The position numbers and the translations under genes were made by a program. This document shows, in pieces, positions 24,183 through 31,791 of a DNA stretch of 48,834 bases (its first letter is position 1; the number at the start of each line of letters is the position of its first letter). The stretch comes from an uncultured Oscillospiraceae bacterium. Its GTDB lineage: Bacteria; Bacillota; Clostridia; Oscillospirales; Oscillospiraceae. The stretch covers positions 1 through 48,834 of the forward strand of contig CABSMJ010000015.1 of the NCBI GenBank assembly GCA_902478785.1. The letters run 5' to 3'. The notes under the pieces are model-generated. The model was not told the DNA's origin. It worked only from the letters and a program-made list of their open reading frames with translations, and made no database searches.

Positions 24183-24274
24183 ACGGACCGCAAGCGCTAT
24201 GGCTGCGGTCCGTGGATATCCTAAAAAAGCATCTGGTGTGTCATTTTTCCATGACATACCAGATGCTTTTTTTA
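24183..24274 (+). terminator. Double hairpin ending the island operon
   Basis: A perfect 10-bp hairpin (24183-24213) without a T run is followed by an intrinsic terminator (24223-24274) with a long AT-bounded stem and seven T. The second also has a T run on the minus strand and could stop RibU transcripts. Confidence 0.85.
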
Positions 24275-24332
24275 TTTATAAGGTTGCGCTAGAGACCATA
24301 CTTGAGAAAAAGGCGCCTTGTACAACGGAAGG

Positions 24333-25028
24333 TCACAGCACGCCGGCCAGCACCAGGCCCAGGAACACGAAAGTGGCCAGCAGGACCAGGGAGAAGAGCA
24401 GGAAACCGGTGCTGAACTTCCGGGCCTGAGTGTTCTGGGAGGGGGCCACCAGACCAGCCTTGCGCAGAGCAGTGACCACCGGCTTGTACAGCAGCAAAAT
24501 GGCGGCCATGTTCATCCCGCCCTTGACCAGGTTGAAGGGCAGGAACACAGGAACCAGCAGGTCGACAACAGCCTCCCGGGGCATTTTCAGGTAGATGGGA
24601 GTGGCCAGATAGTTCCACAGCAGCATGGCGATGGTCAGCATCACGGTGCCGCAGATCAGACCCACCACGGCGCCCTTCATGGTGTGGCGCTTCTTATAAA
24701 TGTAAGAGGCGGTGCAGCAGAAAGCGCAGGTGGCCAGGGCGTTCATCAGAAAGCCCCAGGGGCCGGTGGTGCTGATGGTGACCATTTCGATGAAGGCCAC
24801 CGCCACGGAGACGGCAGCCGCGGCCACAGGGCCGAAGACGAAGCCGCCGATGCAGATGATGGTGTCCTTGAAGTCAAAGTCCAGGAAACCGTAAACGGAA
24901 GGCAGCGCCTTGGACAGGTACATCACCACATAGGCGATGGCGGTGAGCATGGCCAGAGAGACCAGAGTCTTGGTATTGAAGGTAGAACGAGCCGGCGCCC
25001 GCAGGGCGCCCACATTGGGATCGGACAT
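24333..25028 (-). CDS. ribU: Riboflavin ECF transporter S component
   Basis: 231 residues with about six hydrophobic helices. The early segment with LAMLTAIAYVVM and the DFDFKD loop are typical of RibU-type substrate-capture proteins, which bind riboflavin and use the shared EcfA-EcfA'-EcfT energiser encoded elsewhere. Assignment rests partly on the FMN riboswitch just upstream. The start ATG 25028 follows AAAAGGAG; upstream in-frame codons run into the riboswitch. A short basic tail after the last helix is normal. Confidence 0.9.
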   Translation of the reverse strand: MSDPNVGALRAPARSTFNTKTLVSLAMLTAIAYVVMYLSKALPSVYGFLDFDFKDTIICIGGFVFGPVAAAAVSVAVAFIEMVTISTTGPWGFLMNALATCAFCCTASYIYKKRHTMKGAVVGLICGTVMLTIAMLLWNYLATPIYLKMPREAVVDLLVPVFLPFNLVKGGMNMAAILLLYKPVVTALRKAGLVAPSQNTQARKFSTGFLLFSLVLLATFVFLGLVLAGVL

Positions 25029-25137
25029 AAAAAAACACGCTCCTTTTGTTGATGGAAAACACCCTGGACGATTTGACTTCTCCAAGGTGAACCGACAACA
25101 AAGAAGCGCACCACAAATGCGCGGCCCTGCCGCAGAT

Positions 25138-25257
25138 CCTCTTCTTCCATCCAGACTATACTGTTGGTCCCGGAGTTGCACCGGGTCAGCAGATGCCCTA
25201 CGGCATCCGGTCGCGGACTATACCGCCAGTGGGGAATCGCACCCCGCCCTGAAGACA
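25138..25257 (-). promoter_or_regulatory. FMN riboswitch (RFN element)
   Basis: On the minus strand the hallmarks appear in order: AGGGCGGGGTGCGATTCCCC, GGCGGTATAGTCCGCGACC, a variable GATGCC/GGCATC hairpin, CCGGTGCAACTCCGG, and CAGTATAGTCTGGATGG. TCTTC and GAAGA close P1. FMN binding normally lowers expression of riboflavin uptake or synthesis genes. About 110 bases separate the aptamer from the ribU start; I see no strong terminator there, so translational control is likely. Confidence 0.96.
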
Positions 25258-25426
25258 GATCATTCAGTTGTTTTCTGCTTACCATTATAGCGGCTCTTTG
25301 AGAAAAATCAACCCCCTAAGTAGGACAAGAGAGCAGCAAAAGTGAAAAAGAAGTTGCTTTTGGAGAGCGTGAGACGGGGAAAAACGGAAGTTCCCGCTGA
25401 AATTTTCTTTTTTTAGAAAAACTAGG

Positions 25427-25456
25427 TTGACAAATCACGGATGGGTATGGTATTAT
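25427..25456 (+). promoter_or_regulatory. Promoter of the two tRNA-Ser genes
   Basis: TTGACA (25427-25432), an 18-base spacer and TATTAT (25451-25456), 41 bases before the first tRNA. Confidence 0.7.
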
Positions 25457-25496
25457 ACTTCATGCGTTTGAAGTGCGGACACGATGTGCCAAAAAT

Positions 25497-25584
25497 GGAG
25501 AGATGTCCGAGCGGTTGAAGGAACCGGTCTTGAAAACCGGCGATGTGCAAACATCCGTGGGTTCGAATCCCACTCTCTCCGCCA
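25497..25584 (+). tRNA. tRNA-Ser (anticodon TGA)
   Basis: 88 bases with a long variable arm, acceptor GGAGAGA/TCTCTCC, anticodon loop CTTGAAA (TGA, reading UCA) and encoded CCA (25582-25584). Confidence 0.96.
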
Positions 25585-25619
25585 AACTTTCGTCGCAGAA
25601 CAAGTTCATTTTGTATTAT

Positions 25620-25710
25620 GGAGAAGTACCCAAGTGGCCGAAGGGGCTCCCCTGCTAAGGGAGTAGGCCGGGAAACCGGCGCGAGGGTTCAAATCCCTCC
25701 TTCTCCGCCA
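25620..25710 (+). tRNA. tRNA-Ser (anticodon GCT)
   Basis: 91 bases with a long variable arm, acceptor GGAGAAG/CTTCTCC, anticodon loop CTGCTAA (GCT, reading AGC/AGU) and encoded CCA (25708-25710). It shares a transcript with the preceding tRNA-Ser. Confidence 0.96.
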
Positions 25711-25816
25711 AAAAACGGACATCCTTATGGATGTCCGTTTTTTAATGCTGTAAGGAATAAAAGTACCTGGACGGAAGGGTCGGAGCAAGCGATTTGTCGC
25801 TTGCTCCGACTTTTTA
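25711..25816 (+). terminator. Two successive terminators after the tRNA pair
   Basis: Hairpin one (25711-25743) has a stem AACGGACATCC with its complement and six T. Hairpin two (25779-25816) has a perfect 14-bp stem and five T. The 200 bases from here to 26017 contain no gene; a weak sigma-28-like pattern (TAAG 25941, GACGATAT 25959-25966) is the only signal I see. Confidence 0.85.
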
Positions 25817-26017
25817 TTAGAGGCGTACATGGCCTATTCTGCTTCCTTTTGCAAAGACGTGTGAGAAACAGAAGTCCGAGCTTAGCTTGGAGAATGCTCT
25901 TAAAATACGTGTTTTTGCCAAAAAATCTCCGCGGACCTCTTAAGATTCTGCTCAAATTGACGATATGACAATAGGAACACCGCACAGTGGTTTGCTGCGG
26001 GAGGGAGTGGATGAGAA

Positions 26018-27640
26018 ATGAAGGCGAATCTTCCATCAAATTTGCCTCAGGATTCAGAAAAATATGCGGATCATACGTCGGATGACGGCCCGAGGGAAGT
26101 TACGCTTCCCGCGGAACACGCCCTGTGTAAATTGCGGAACTTGTGGGGCGGGGAAGCTGCTGAGTCTGGACTGCGGCTGCGCGTTTTTCCAGAGGAGAGT
26201 CCGGTGGAGGAGAGCGAGATAAAGGACATCGAGCAGGCGCTGACCCAATTTGCTGACGCCCGCTGGCAGCAGGTACTGACCGCTGCATCCGCCTCAGAAC
26301 TCGCTTTGGACGAACAAACCTTTCTCCACCTGTCCCATGACGGAATGTTCGCCTGGCTCTTGCTCGTTCCACCCGTTGGAAAGGGCCGCGAGCAAAACGC
26401 CATGCAGTTGCTCAAGTGCATTGCCAATGGAGGGATCTGCGCCGGAGTGGATTGGCGTACGCTCAAGGCACTGCCTACGGCTTCAGAGCGGTATTTTCAC
26501 CTTTTTCTCATTGCCCGGGGCCAGGCGCCTGTGCCGGGAGAGGACAGCCGCGTAGTTGACTTCTATCCCAGAAAGCAGAGGACCCCTGCCCCGGTAAAGG
26601 AACTGGGCCGGGAGGATTATGTCACCTTAAACATGGTGCAGAAGATCAAAAAGGGAGCAGAGATCTGCCACATTTTGCCGGCAGGGAAGGGAATTCCTGG
26701 CACCACCGTAACGGGACAACGGGTGCCGGCCAGAGATGGACGGGCTGCTGATGTCCCTCAGGGCCGCAATACGGTGCTCTCTGAGGATGGAGCGCATCTG
26801 CTGGCGGCACGGGACGGACATCTGGAATTCAATGGCCGGTGTTTTCAGGTCAAGCCAGTGCTGGAGCTCATGGAGAGCGTGGACCACGCCGACAGTGACA
26901 TCAAATTTTTAGGCGATATTCATATCCATGGAGACGTGTGCTCTGGTGCCACCATTCGGGCCATGGGCAATATCCAGATCGACGGTGTGATCGAAGGCTG
27001 CACCATTGAGGCGGGGGAAAACCTGGTGGTCTCAAGCGGCGTACAGGGGCAGGACTGTGCAGTGGTGCGGGCGCAAAAGAGCATCTATGCGAAGTATTTG
27101 GAGCATTGCAGCGTCTATGCCCGGGAGAGCGTGCAGGCGGACTGCATCATCGACAGCCAGGTGTACAGTGACGGACCAGTCATGGTCTGCACCGGCCGGG
27201 GAGCTATCGTAGGCGGCACCATTCGCTCTTCCCAGGAGGTTGTGGCTACCACAGTGGGCTCTAAGGCAGAGCGCCCCACCGCCATTATTCTGGACGCAAT
27301 GCCCTGCGAAAATTTTGAACGGACCCAGATTTTGGCGGAGCTGGAAAAGACCCAGGCACAGATGGAAGAGGAATCTGCCAAAAAGGATGATCCAGAGAGA
27401 CAGAAGAAGCTCTCCAAGCTCAATCTCAATCTGTGCGTAATCAAGATGAAGCTGGAAAAGATGGACAAGGATATCCAGGCACAGCTGTCCAAGGCGCCGG
27501 ATGCTGAGGGCTGCCGCCTGGTCTGTGATGCCGCATATCCGGGTACGACAGTGACTATCCACCGAAGTTCTTTCCGGGTGAAGCAGGTGGAACGGGAGTG
27601 CACCTTCCGCCTGGTCAACGGATTTGTGGATTCTTTTTAA
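26018..27640 (+). CDS. FapA/DUF342-domain protein
   Basis: 540 residues. An N-terminal acidic region with a lysine-poor start is followed by a DUF342/FapA core (about residues 205-440) that includes a right-handed beta-helix with repeated turns (DIHIHGDVCSG, IQIDGVIEG, GAIVGGTI). A coiled coil rich in E/K follows (about 440-490). FapA-type proteins are found near flagellar or chemotaxis genes, and related bactofilin-like folds can polymerise; the exact role is not established. The gene is the first of three with CheX and CheY, transcribed together. ATG 26018 is used although the best Shine-Dalgarno, GGGAGGGAG, is rather distant. Confidence 0.85.
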   Translation: MKANLPSNLPQDSEKYADHTSDDGPREVTLPAEHALCKLRNLWGGEAAESGLRLRVFPEESPVEESEIKDIEQALTQFADARWQQVLTAASASELALDEQTFLHLSHDGMFAWLLLVPPVGKGREQNAMQLLKCIANGGICAGVDWRTLKALPTASERYFHLFLIARGQAPVPGEDSRVVDFYPRKQRTPAPVKELGREDYVTLNMVQKIKKGAEICHILPAGKGIPGTTVTGQRVPARDGRAADVPQGRNTVLSEDGAHLLAARDGHLEFNGRCFQVKPVLELMESVDHADSDIKFLGDIHIHGDVCSGATIRAMGNIQIDGVIEGCTIEAGENLVVSSGVQGQDCAVVRAQKSIYAKYLEHCSVYARESVQADCIIDSQVYSDGPVMVCTGRGAIVGGTIRSSQEVVATTVGSKAERPTAIILDAMPCENFERTQILAELEKTQAQMEEESAKKDDPERQKKLSKLNLNLCVIKMKLEKMDKDIQAQLSKAPDAEGCRLVCDAAYPGTTVTIHRSSFRVKQVERECTFRLVNGFVDSF

Positions 27641-27672
27641 GGTTTGTACTATGAAAAAAGGAGGGGGAGGCA

Positions 27673-28143
27673 ATGAACGTACAGTGCCAAAAGGAGATAT
27701 CGAATATTCTGGACTGTGTAATGCGGGATATTACCAGCCGGATGGTGGAAATTCGCCTGTGCGAACAAGGGGAAGCTCTCTCCGGTGACACCTGCACTGT
27801 ACAAACCACCTTTGAAGGGGGATATCATGGCACCTTGCGGCTGTTGGCTGACACCGCACTGATGGTTCGAATGACGCAGCAGGTCATGGAGGCAGACGAT
27901 GTGGCCCCTCAGGATGTGGAGGATTTTGCCAAGGAGTATTTCAATGTGATCTGTGGGCAGTTTGTAGCGCGGCTGTTTCAGCTCACCAAAGTTGCCTCTC
28001 GCTTCCGGATACCGGTTTTTTCCACCCAGTATAAAGAACCCGAGGCGGCAAAGGAAGACAATCAGCTTGTGCTGAATTATACCAATGCCTATCATGAAGG
28101 AGCACAGTTAATTCATCACCCCCTGCACAGCGATGGAACCTAA
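27673..28143 (+). CDS. CheX-like CheY-P phosphatase
   Basis: 156 residues. The CheC/CheX/FliY active-site pattern D-x3-E-x2-N is present as Asp84, Glu88 and Asn91 (DFAKEYFN). CheX proteins dephosphorylate CheY-P. Length and a single motif fit CheX rather than CheC, which carries two. The neighbouring response regulator is the obvious partner. AGGAGGGGGAGG precedes ATG 27673, 32 bases after the FapA-like gene. Confidence 0.82.
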   Translation: MNVQCQKEISNILDCVMRDITSRMVEIRLCEQGEALSGDTCTVQTTFEGGYHGTLRLLADTALMVRMTQQVMEADDVAPQDVEDFAKEYFNVICGQFVARLFQLTKVASRFRIPVFSTQYKEPEAAKEDNQLVLNYTNAYHEGAQLIHHPLHSDGT

Positions 28144-28199
28144 CATTGGCTGGCGGTTTAATCATCAATTAGGAGTATCAAGTAAAGGAGACAGTTTAT

Positions 28200-28568
28200 A
28201 TGTCGAAGAGAATCATGGTGGTAGACGATTCCCGGATTGTTCAGTTGCAGATGCAAAAGATCCTGTCTGACTCGGATTATCAGGTGGTGGCCTGCTGCCA
28301 GAGTGGAGAGGACGCTTTGGCGGAGTATGATAAAGTCGATCCGGATTTGGTGACCATGGATATTTTGATGCCCGGCATGGATGGCCTGGAGACGGCCCGG
28401 CTGATTTTAGAGAAGCACCCGAAGGCTCGAGTCCTGATGGTCTCCTCCCTGGCCTATGATGACACCATCGATGAGGCCAATAAGATCGGCGCCAAGGGGT
28501 TTGTCTATAAGCCCTTTGATCGGGAGCAGGTCCTCGCATCTTTGGACAAGGCTTTTGCCGACGCCTAA
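28200..28568 (+). CDS. CheY-like single-domain response regulator
   Basis: 122 residues, only a receiver domain. The acidic pair VVDDS (near residues 8-10), phospho-acceptor Asp54 (TMDILMPGMDG), a serine in the VSSLA switch region and Lys104 (YKPF) are all present. With no output domain it must act by protein contact, as CheY does on the flagellar motor; here the FapA-like protein could be a partner and CheX its phosphatase. No histidine kinase, CheA or flagellar gene is in the window. AAAGGAG precedes ATG 28200. Confidence 0.9.
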   Translation: MSKRIMVVDDSRIVQLQMQKILSDSDYQVVACCQSGEDALAEYDKVDPDLVTMDILMPGMDGLETARLILEKHPKARVLMVSSLAYDDTIDEANKIGAKGFVYKPFDREQVLASLDKAFADA

Positions 28569-28666
28569 TAGCGGGCAAACTCCCTCTTTTGGAGCGAACA
28601 TCTTCCCAATATTGAGGGACGGAATATGGGAAAATACAGAAAATTCCGGCTCGATTCCTGGGAATC

Positions 28667-28697
28667 AAAGGCAGCTGCGAAAGCAGTTGCCTTTTTG
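28667..28697 (+). terminator. Terminator after the CheY-like gene
   Basis: A 12-bp stem with one G-T pair around a GAAA loop, followed by five T. The 375 bases between the CheY-like stop and 28945 otherwise hold only the next promoter; reading frames there lack good starts. Confidence 0.75.
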
Positions 28698-28740
28698 CTG
28701 CCTGCCGCTGGCTTCCATGTCCACATCTGCGGGTGGATGC

Positions 28741-28768
28741 TTGACCGGTGGACAGAACGTGTTACAAT
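28741..28768 (+). promoter_or_regulatory. Promoter of the repeat-protein/sigma operon
   Basis: TTGACC (28741-28746), a 16-base spacer and TACAAT (28763-28768), about 175 bases before the first start codon. An imperfect hairpin (28773-28802) lies in the leader. Confidence 0.5.
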
Positions 28769-28944
28769 AAAAAAGCCGTTTCCATGTTCTGGGAAGGCGG
28801 TTGTGTCCTTTGTAGTGAAAGGTGGAAGCTGCCTTTTCCCGGGAATGGAAAATTTTTCTGCTTTGAGTGAACGGATTCTCTCCGGCCGGTCGTATTCTAA
28901 GTGAAGCCCTTTTGCGGCAGATTAGACTGACAGGAGGAATGAAC

Positions 28945-29292
28945 ATGAAAAAGGGATGGATTGCTGTGATGACCGTGGTGCTGCTTTTGGCGCTGGGGAC
29001 CACCAGTGTCTGGGCGGCAGGCCGCTGGAGCAGCGGACGCGGCATCTGTAATAACCAGGGCGCGGGCTGCGCCTACGTGGACGCCGACGGCGACGGCATC
29101 TGTGATAACCACGGCACCAACTGCGCCTACGTGGATGCCAACGGCGACGGCATTTGCGACAACCAGGGCGCAGGCTACGCCTATGTGGACGCCGACGGTG
29201 ATGGTGTCTGCGACAACTACGGCAGCGGAGCCCTCCGTCCCCAGGATGGCACTGGACTGCACCGGGGCCACTGTGGCGGCAGAGGCTGCTGA
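28945..29292 (+). CDS. Secreted protein with calcium-binding-type DxDGDG repeats
   Basis: 115 residues. A clear signal peptide (MKKGWIAVMTVVLLLALG, cleavage probably after SVWA at 24) leads to three 18-residue repeats with the core YVDADGDGICDN. Their spaced Asp/Gly residues resemble EF-hand or thrombospondin type 3 calcium loops, and each carries one or two Cys that may form disulfides outside the cell. A Gly/Cys-rich tail ends the protein. AGGAGG precedes ATG 28945. The ECF sigma factor gene starts 24 bases later, so the protein may be a sensed component or a product of that regulatory unit. No exact family is recognised. Confidence 0.8.
   Translation: MKKGWIAVMTVVLLLALGTTSVWAAGRWSSGRGICNNQGAGCAYVDADGDGICDNHGTNCAYVDANGDGICDNQGAGYAYVDADGDGVCDNYGSGALRPQDGTGLHRGHCGGRGC
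29041..29223 (+). repeat. 54-bp tandem repeat inside the secreted-protein gene
   Basis: Units start at 29041, 29095 and 29149, with a partial fourth at 29203. The period is 54 bp (18 codons), identical in phase. Copies are similar but not identical in base sequence, so they are old enough to have diverged yet still able to expand or contract. Confidence 0.9.
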
Positions 29293-29316
29293 AAAAAGAG
29301 GTAAAGGAAGGAAACT

Positions 29317-29799
29317 ATGCGGAGCGAGCAGGAGGCGAACCAGGCCATCGAGCGGTATGCGGATACCGTGCGGCGGCTGTGCCTGGTGCATCTGAAAAAC
29401 CCCTCTGACACGGAGGACGTGTTTCAGACGGTATTTTTGCGCTATCTGCTCAGCTCCACTGCCTTTGAAAGTGAGGCCCATGAGAAGGCCTGGTTCATCC
29501 GTGTGACCATCAACGCCTGTCGGGACTGGATGCGGCATCTGTTGCGCAGTCCCACCGTTCCCCTGGAGGAACTGCTGGACCAGCCTCAGGAGATCTCCCC
29601 GGAGCACCGGGAGGTGTTGGAGGCGGTGTTGGCCCTGCCGAGAAAATACCGGGATGTGGTGTATCTGCACTACTACGAGGGGTATTCGGCGGTGGAGATC
29701 AGCGGGATTTTGGGCCGGAAGGTAAACACCATCTACACACTTTTGACCCGGGCTAGGAAGCTGCTGCGGGATCAGCTGGGAGGTGAGGAGCTTGGATGA
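29317..29799 (+). CDS. ECF sigma factor (sigma-70 family)
   Basis: 160 residues with sigma region 2 (about 10-75, DTEDVFQTVFLR and EKAWFIRVTINACRDWMR) and region 4 (about 105-155, LPRKYRDVVYLHYYEGYSAVEISGIL, read here in two parts, and the recognition helix). No region 3, so it is an extracytoplasmic-function sigma factor. It should direct RNA polymerase to a small regulon, normally held inactive by the anti-sigma factor encoded next. GGAAGG precedes ATG 29317; its end overlaps the anti-sigma gene, coupling their synthesis. Confidence 0.93.
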   Translation: MRSEQEANQAIERYADTVRRLCLVHLKNPSDTEDVFQTVFLRYLLSSTAFESEAHEKAWFIRVTINACRDWMRHLLRSPTVPLEELLDQPQEISPEHREVLEAVLALPRKYRDVVYLHYYEGYSAVEISGILGRKVNTIYTLLTRARKLLRDQLGGEELG

Positions 29800-30550
29800 G
29801 CGACTGCGGGAAGCCTTTGACGAAGTGCGGGCCGATGAGGCACTGAAGGAACGGACCCGGGCCTTCCTGGCGGATAAGACCGCCAAAAGACGCCGCCGGC
29901 CGGTCTGGCGTCTGGCGGCGGCCTGTCTGACCCTCTTGGTGCTGGCAGGCGGGGCGCTGCTCTGGACCACGCCGGTGGCCGCCGTCAGTGTGGACGTGAA
30001 CCCATCCCTGGAGCTGGCCCTCAACTGCTTTGACCGAGTGGTGGAAGTGGAGGGACGCAACGCCGACGGTGAGGCGCTGGCCTCCACCCTGCAGGTGAAA
30101 TACCTGCGCTATACCGACGCCTTGGAGCAGATCCTGACCAACGCCCAGATGGAGAGCTATCTGGACCAGGCCCAGGTGTCCATCACGGTGGCCGGTGCCG
30201 ACGAGAGCAAGAGCCAAGCGTTGCTGGCAGGGGCCCAGGCCTGTACGGAGGGGCTGGGAAACATCTCCTGCCACTGCGGAAGCATGGAGGAGGTGACGGC
30301 GGCCCGGGAGGTTGGGCTGTCCCTGGGGAAGTACCAGGCGCTTTTGGAGCTCCAGGCACTGGACCCCGCTATCACCGCCCAGGACGTCCAGGACCTGACC
30401 ATGCGCCAGATCCGGGATTGGATCGACCAGCTCTCCGGCCAGCAGGGGAGCAGCACCCCGGGCAATGCCGGGGGTGCTGGACAAAGCACCGGCGGCGATT
30501 TCTGCGGCAGCTCCTCCGGCCATGGCCACCAGCATGGCCACGGCGGATAA
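29783..30550 (+). CDS. RsgI-like membrane anti-sigma factor with His-rich tail
   Basis: About 255 residues from GTG 29783; TTG 29792 is an equally good start, with GGAGG 8 bases upstream. A short cytoplasmic segment, rich in charges and ending KRRRRP, is followed by one membrane helix (about 45-65). Just outside comes VSVDVNPSLELALNCFDRVVEVEG, seen as two adjoining blocks, which matches the RsgI middle domain. The outer part ends in a Ser/Gly linker and a GHGHQHGHGG tail, plus several Cys, suggesting metal binding. Anti-sigma factors of this class release their sigma factor on an outside signal. It overlaps the sigma gene by 17 bases. Confidence 0.82.
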   Translation: MRSLDERLREAFDEVRADEALKERTRAFLADKTAKRRRRPVWRLAAACLTLLVLAGGALLWTTPVAAVSVDVNPSLELALNCFDRVVEVEGRNADGEALASTLQVKYLRYTDALEQILTNAQMESYLDQAQVSITVAGADESKSQALLAGAQACTEGLGNISCHCGSMEEVTAAREVGLSLGKYQALLELQALDPAITAQDVQDLTMRQIRDWIDQLSGQQGSSTPGNAGGAGQSTGGDFCGSSSGHGHQHGHGG

Positions 30551-30624
30551 GCGACTACGGGAGTGCGACCGCTGACAGCGGTCGCCAGAGAGCCTCGCGG
30601 TTCCAACAGGACGATAAAGGAATA

Positions 30625-30671
30625 CCAGTGTCCGACCTCAGACTTCAGGGGGCTGGACACTGGTTTCTTTT
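30625..30671 (+). terminator. Terminator of the sigma/anti-sigma operon
   Basis: A 9-bp stem CCAGTGTCC with its complement and a 20-base loop is followed by TTTCTTTTG. A separate perfect 8-bp hairpin (near 30567-30586) lacks a T run. Confidence 0.65.
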
Positions 30672-30784
30672 GCGTGTTTGCAGGCGTTGTGAGGCGATGA
30701 AAGAACAGATGTCCGCCTCTTGAGAGCAATCAAAAATGATGGCCGCAGTTTACGCTTTTTTAGTGAAGAAATTAAAAGTTTTTC

Positions 30785-30813
30785 TTGCAACTGGACAGGA
30801 AAACGGATAGAAT
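30785..30813 (+). promoter_or_regulatory. Promoter of metF
   Basis: TTGCAA (30785-30790), a 17-base spacer and TAGAAT (30808-30813). The leader is only about 35 bases, too short for a SAM riboswitch or T-box. Confidence 0.65.
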
Positions 30814-30853
30814 GATACGGACATAATTAGAAGGAAAAAAGGAGAGTTTCGTC

Positions 30854-31717
30854 ATGCCTATCAATGAACTTCGCAAGAGACAGCTCTTTTCTTTAGAGGC
30901 GTTCCCGCCCAAGAAGGAGCAGTCCGCTAAAAGTATCTATGAGGCTGTGTCCAAGATGGCCCGGCTGCATCCTGACTATATGAGCGTTACCTACGGTGCC
31001 GGCGGCAGTGATATCCAGCAGCAGGTGACCGTAGACCTGGTCAAACATATTCAAAACTGCGGCGTGGCGCCTCTGGCCCACATCACCTGCATCAACTCCT
31101 CCCTGGAGCAGGTGGACCGGATGCTGGACCGGCTGGAGGAGGCCGGCGTGCACAGCGTGCTAGCCCTTCGAGGCGACAAGGTGGAGGGCGGTGTTCTGAA
31201 GCCTCCCTTCCTCCATGCCAGTGACCTGATTGCCCACATCGCCAAGCGGGGCGGCTTTGAGATCTTTGCCGCCTGCTATCCCGAGGGACACCCGGACAGC
31301 GACGGGGTGGAGGACGACGTGACCTATCTCAAGAAGAAAGTGGACGCCGGCGCTACCGGCCTCATCAGCCAGCTCTTTTTTGACAACGCCGACTTCTACC
31401 GGATGCGGGAGCTGTGCGCCCAGGCGGGCATTCGGGTGCCCATCGAGGCGGGTATCATGCCTGTGGTCAACGCCGCCCAGGTCCAGCGGATGGTGACCAT
31501 GTGCGGTGCCAAGCTGCCGCCCAAGTTCTCCAAGATGATTGCCCGGTATGACGGCAATCCCCAGGCCCTCTATGACGCCGGCATCAACTATGCCATCGAC
31601 CAGGTGACGGACCTGCTGGCCAGTGGTGTGGACGGCATCCACGTCTATGCCATGAACAACCCCGACGTGGCCAGCCGTATCTTTGACGCGGTGCACAACC
31701 TTTTGATGACGGCCTGA
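30854..31717 (+). CDS. metF: Methylenetetrahydrofolate reductase
   Basis: 287 residues, one MetF barrel. The FAD-enzyme reduces 5,10-methylene-THF to 5-methyl-THF, the methyl donor for MetH encoded next. LEAFPPK (catalytic glutamate region), VTYGAGGS, the ALRGDK loop and CYPEGHP are all standard MetF landmarks. AAAGGAG precedes ATG 30854. metH begins 74 bases later in the same direction with no terminator between, so both form one unit. Confidence 0.95.
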   Translation: MPINELRKRQLFSLEAFPPKKEQSAKSIYEAVSKMARLHPDYMSVTYGAGGSDIQQQVTVDLVKHIQNCGVAPLAHITCINSSLEQVDRMLDRLEEAGVHSVLALRGDKVEGGVLKPPFLHASDLIAHIAKRGGFEIFAACYPEGHPDSDGVEDDVTYLKKKVDAGATGLISQLFFDNADFYRMRELCAQAGIRVPIEAGIMPVVNAAQVQRMVTMCGAKLPPKFSKMIARYDGNPQALYDAGINYAIDQVTDLLASGVDGIHVYAMNNPDVASRIFDAVHNLLMTA

Positions 31718-31791
31718 ATCCGCCGCCTCTCCGGCGGCAGCTCTTGTTTGCCCGCCTCCAGAGAGGACGCGGCAGGAAAGGAAAGACGAGC

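Noticed and set aside
28626..28904. 92-codon plus-strand frame between the CheY-like gene and the repeat-protein gene
   Set aside because: It spans a terminator and the next promoter and shows no protein signature.
30720..30853. SAM riboswitch or T-box before metF
   Set aside because: The predicted transcription start leaves a leader of only about 35 bases, and no conserved aptamer core is seen upstream.
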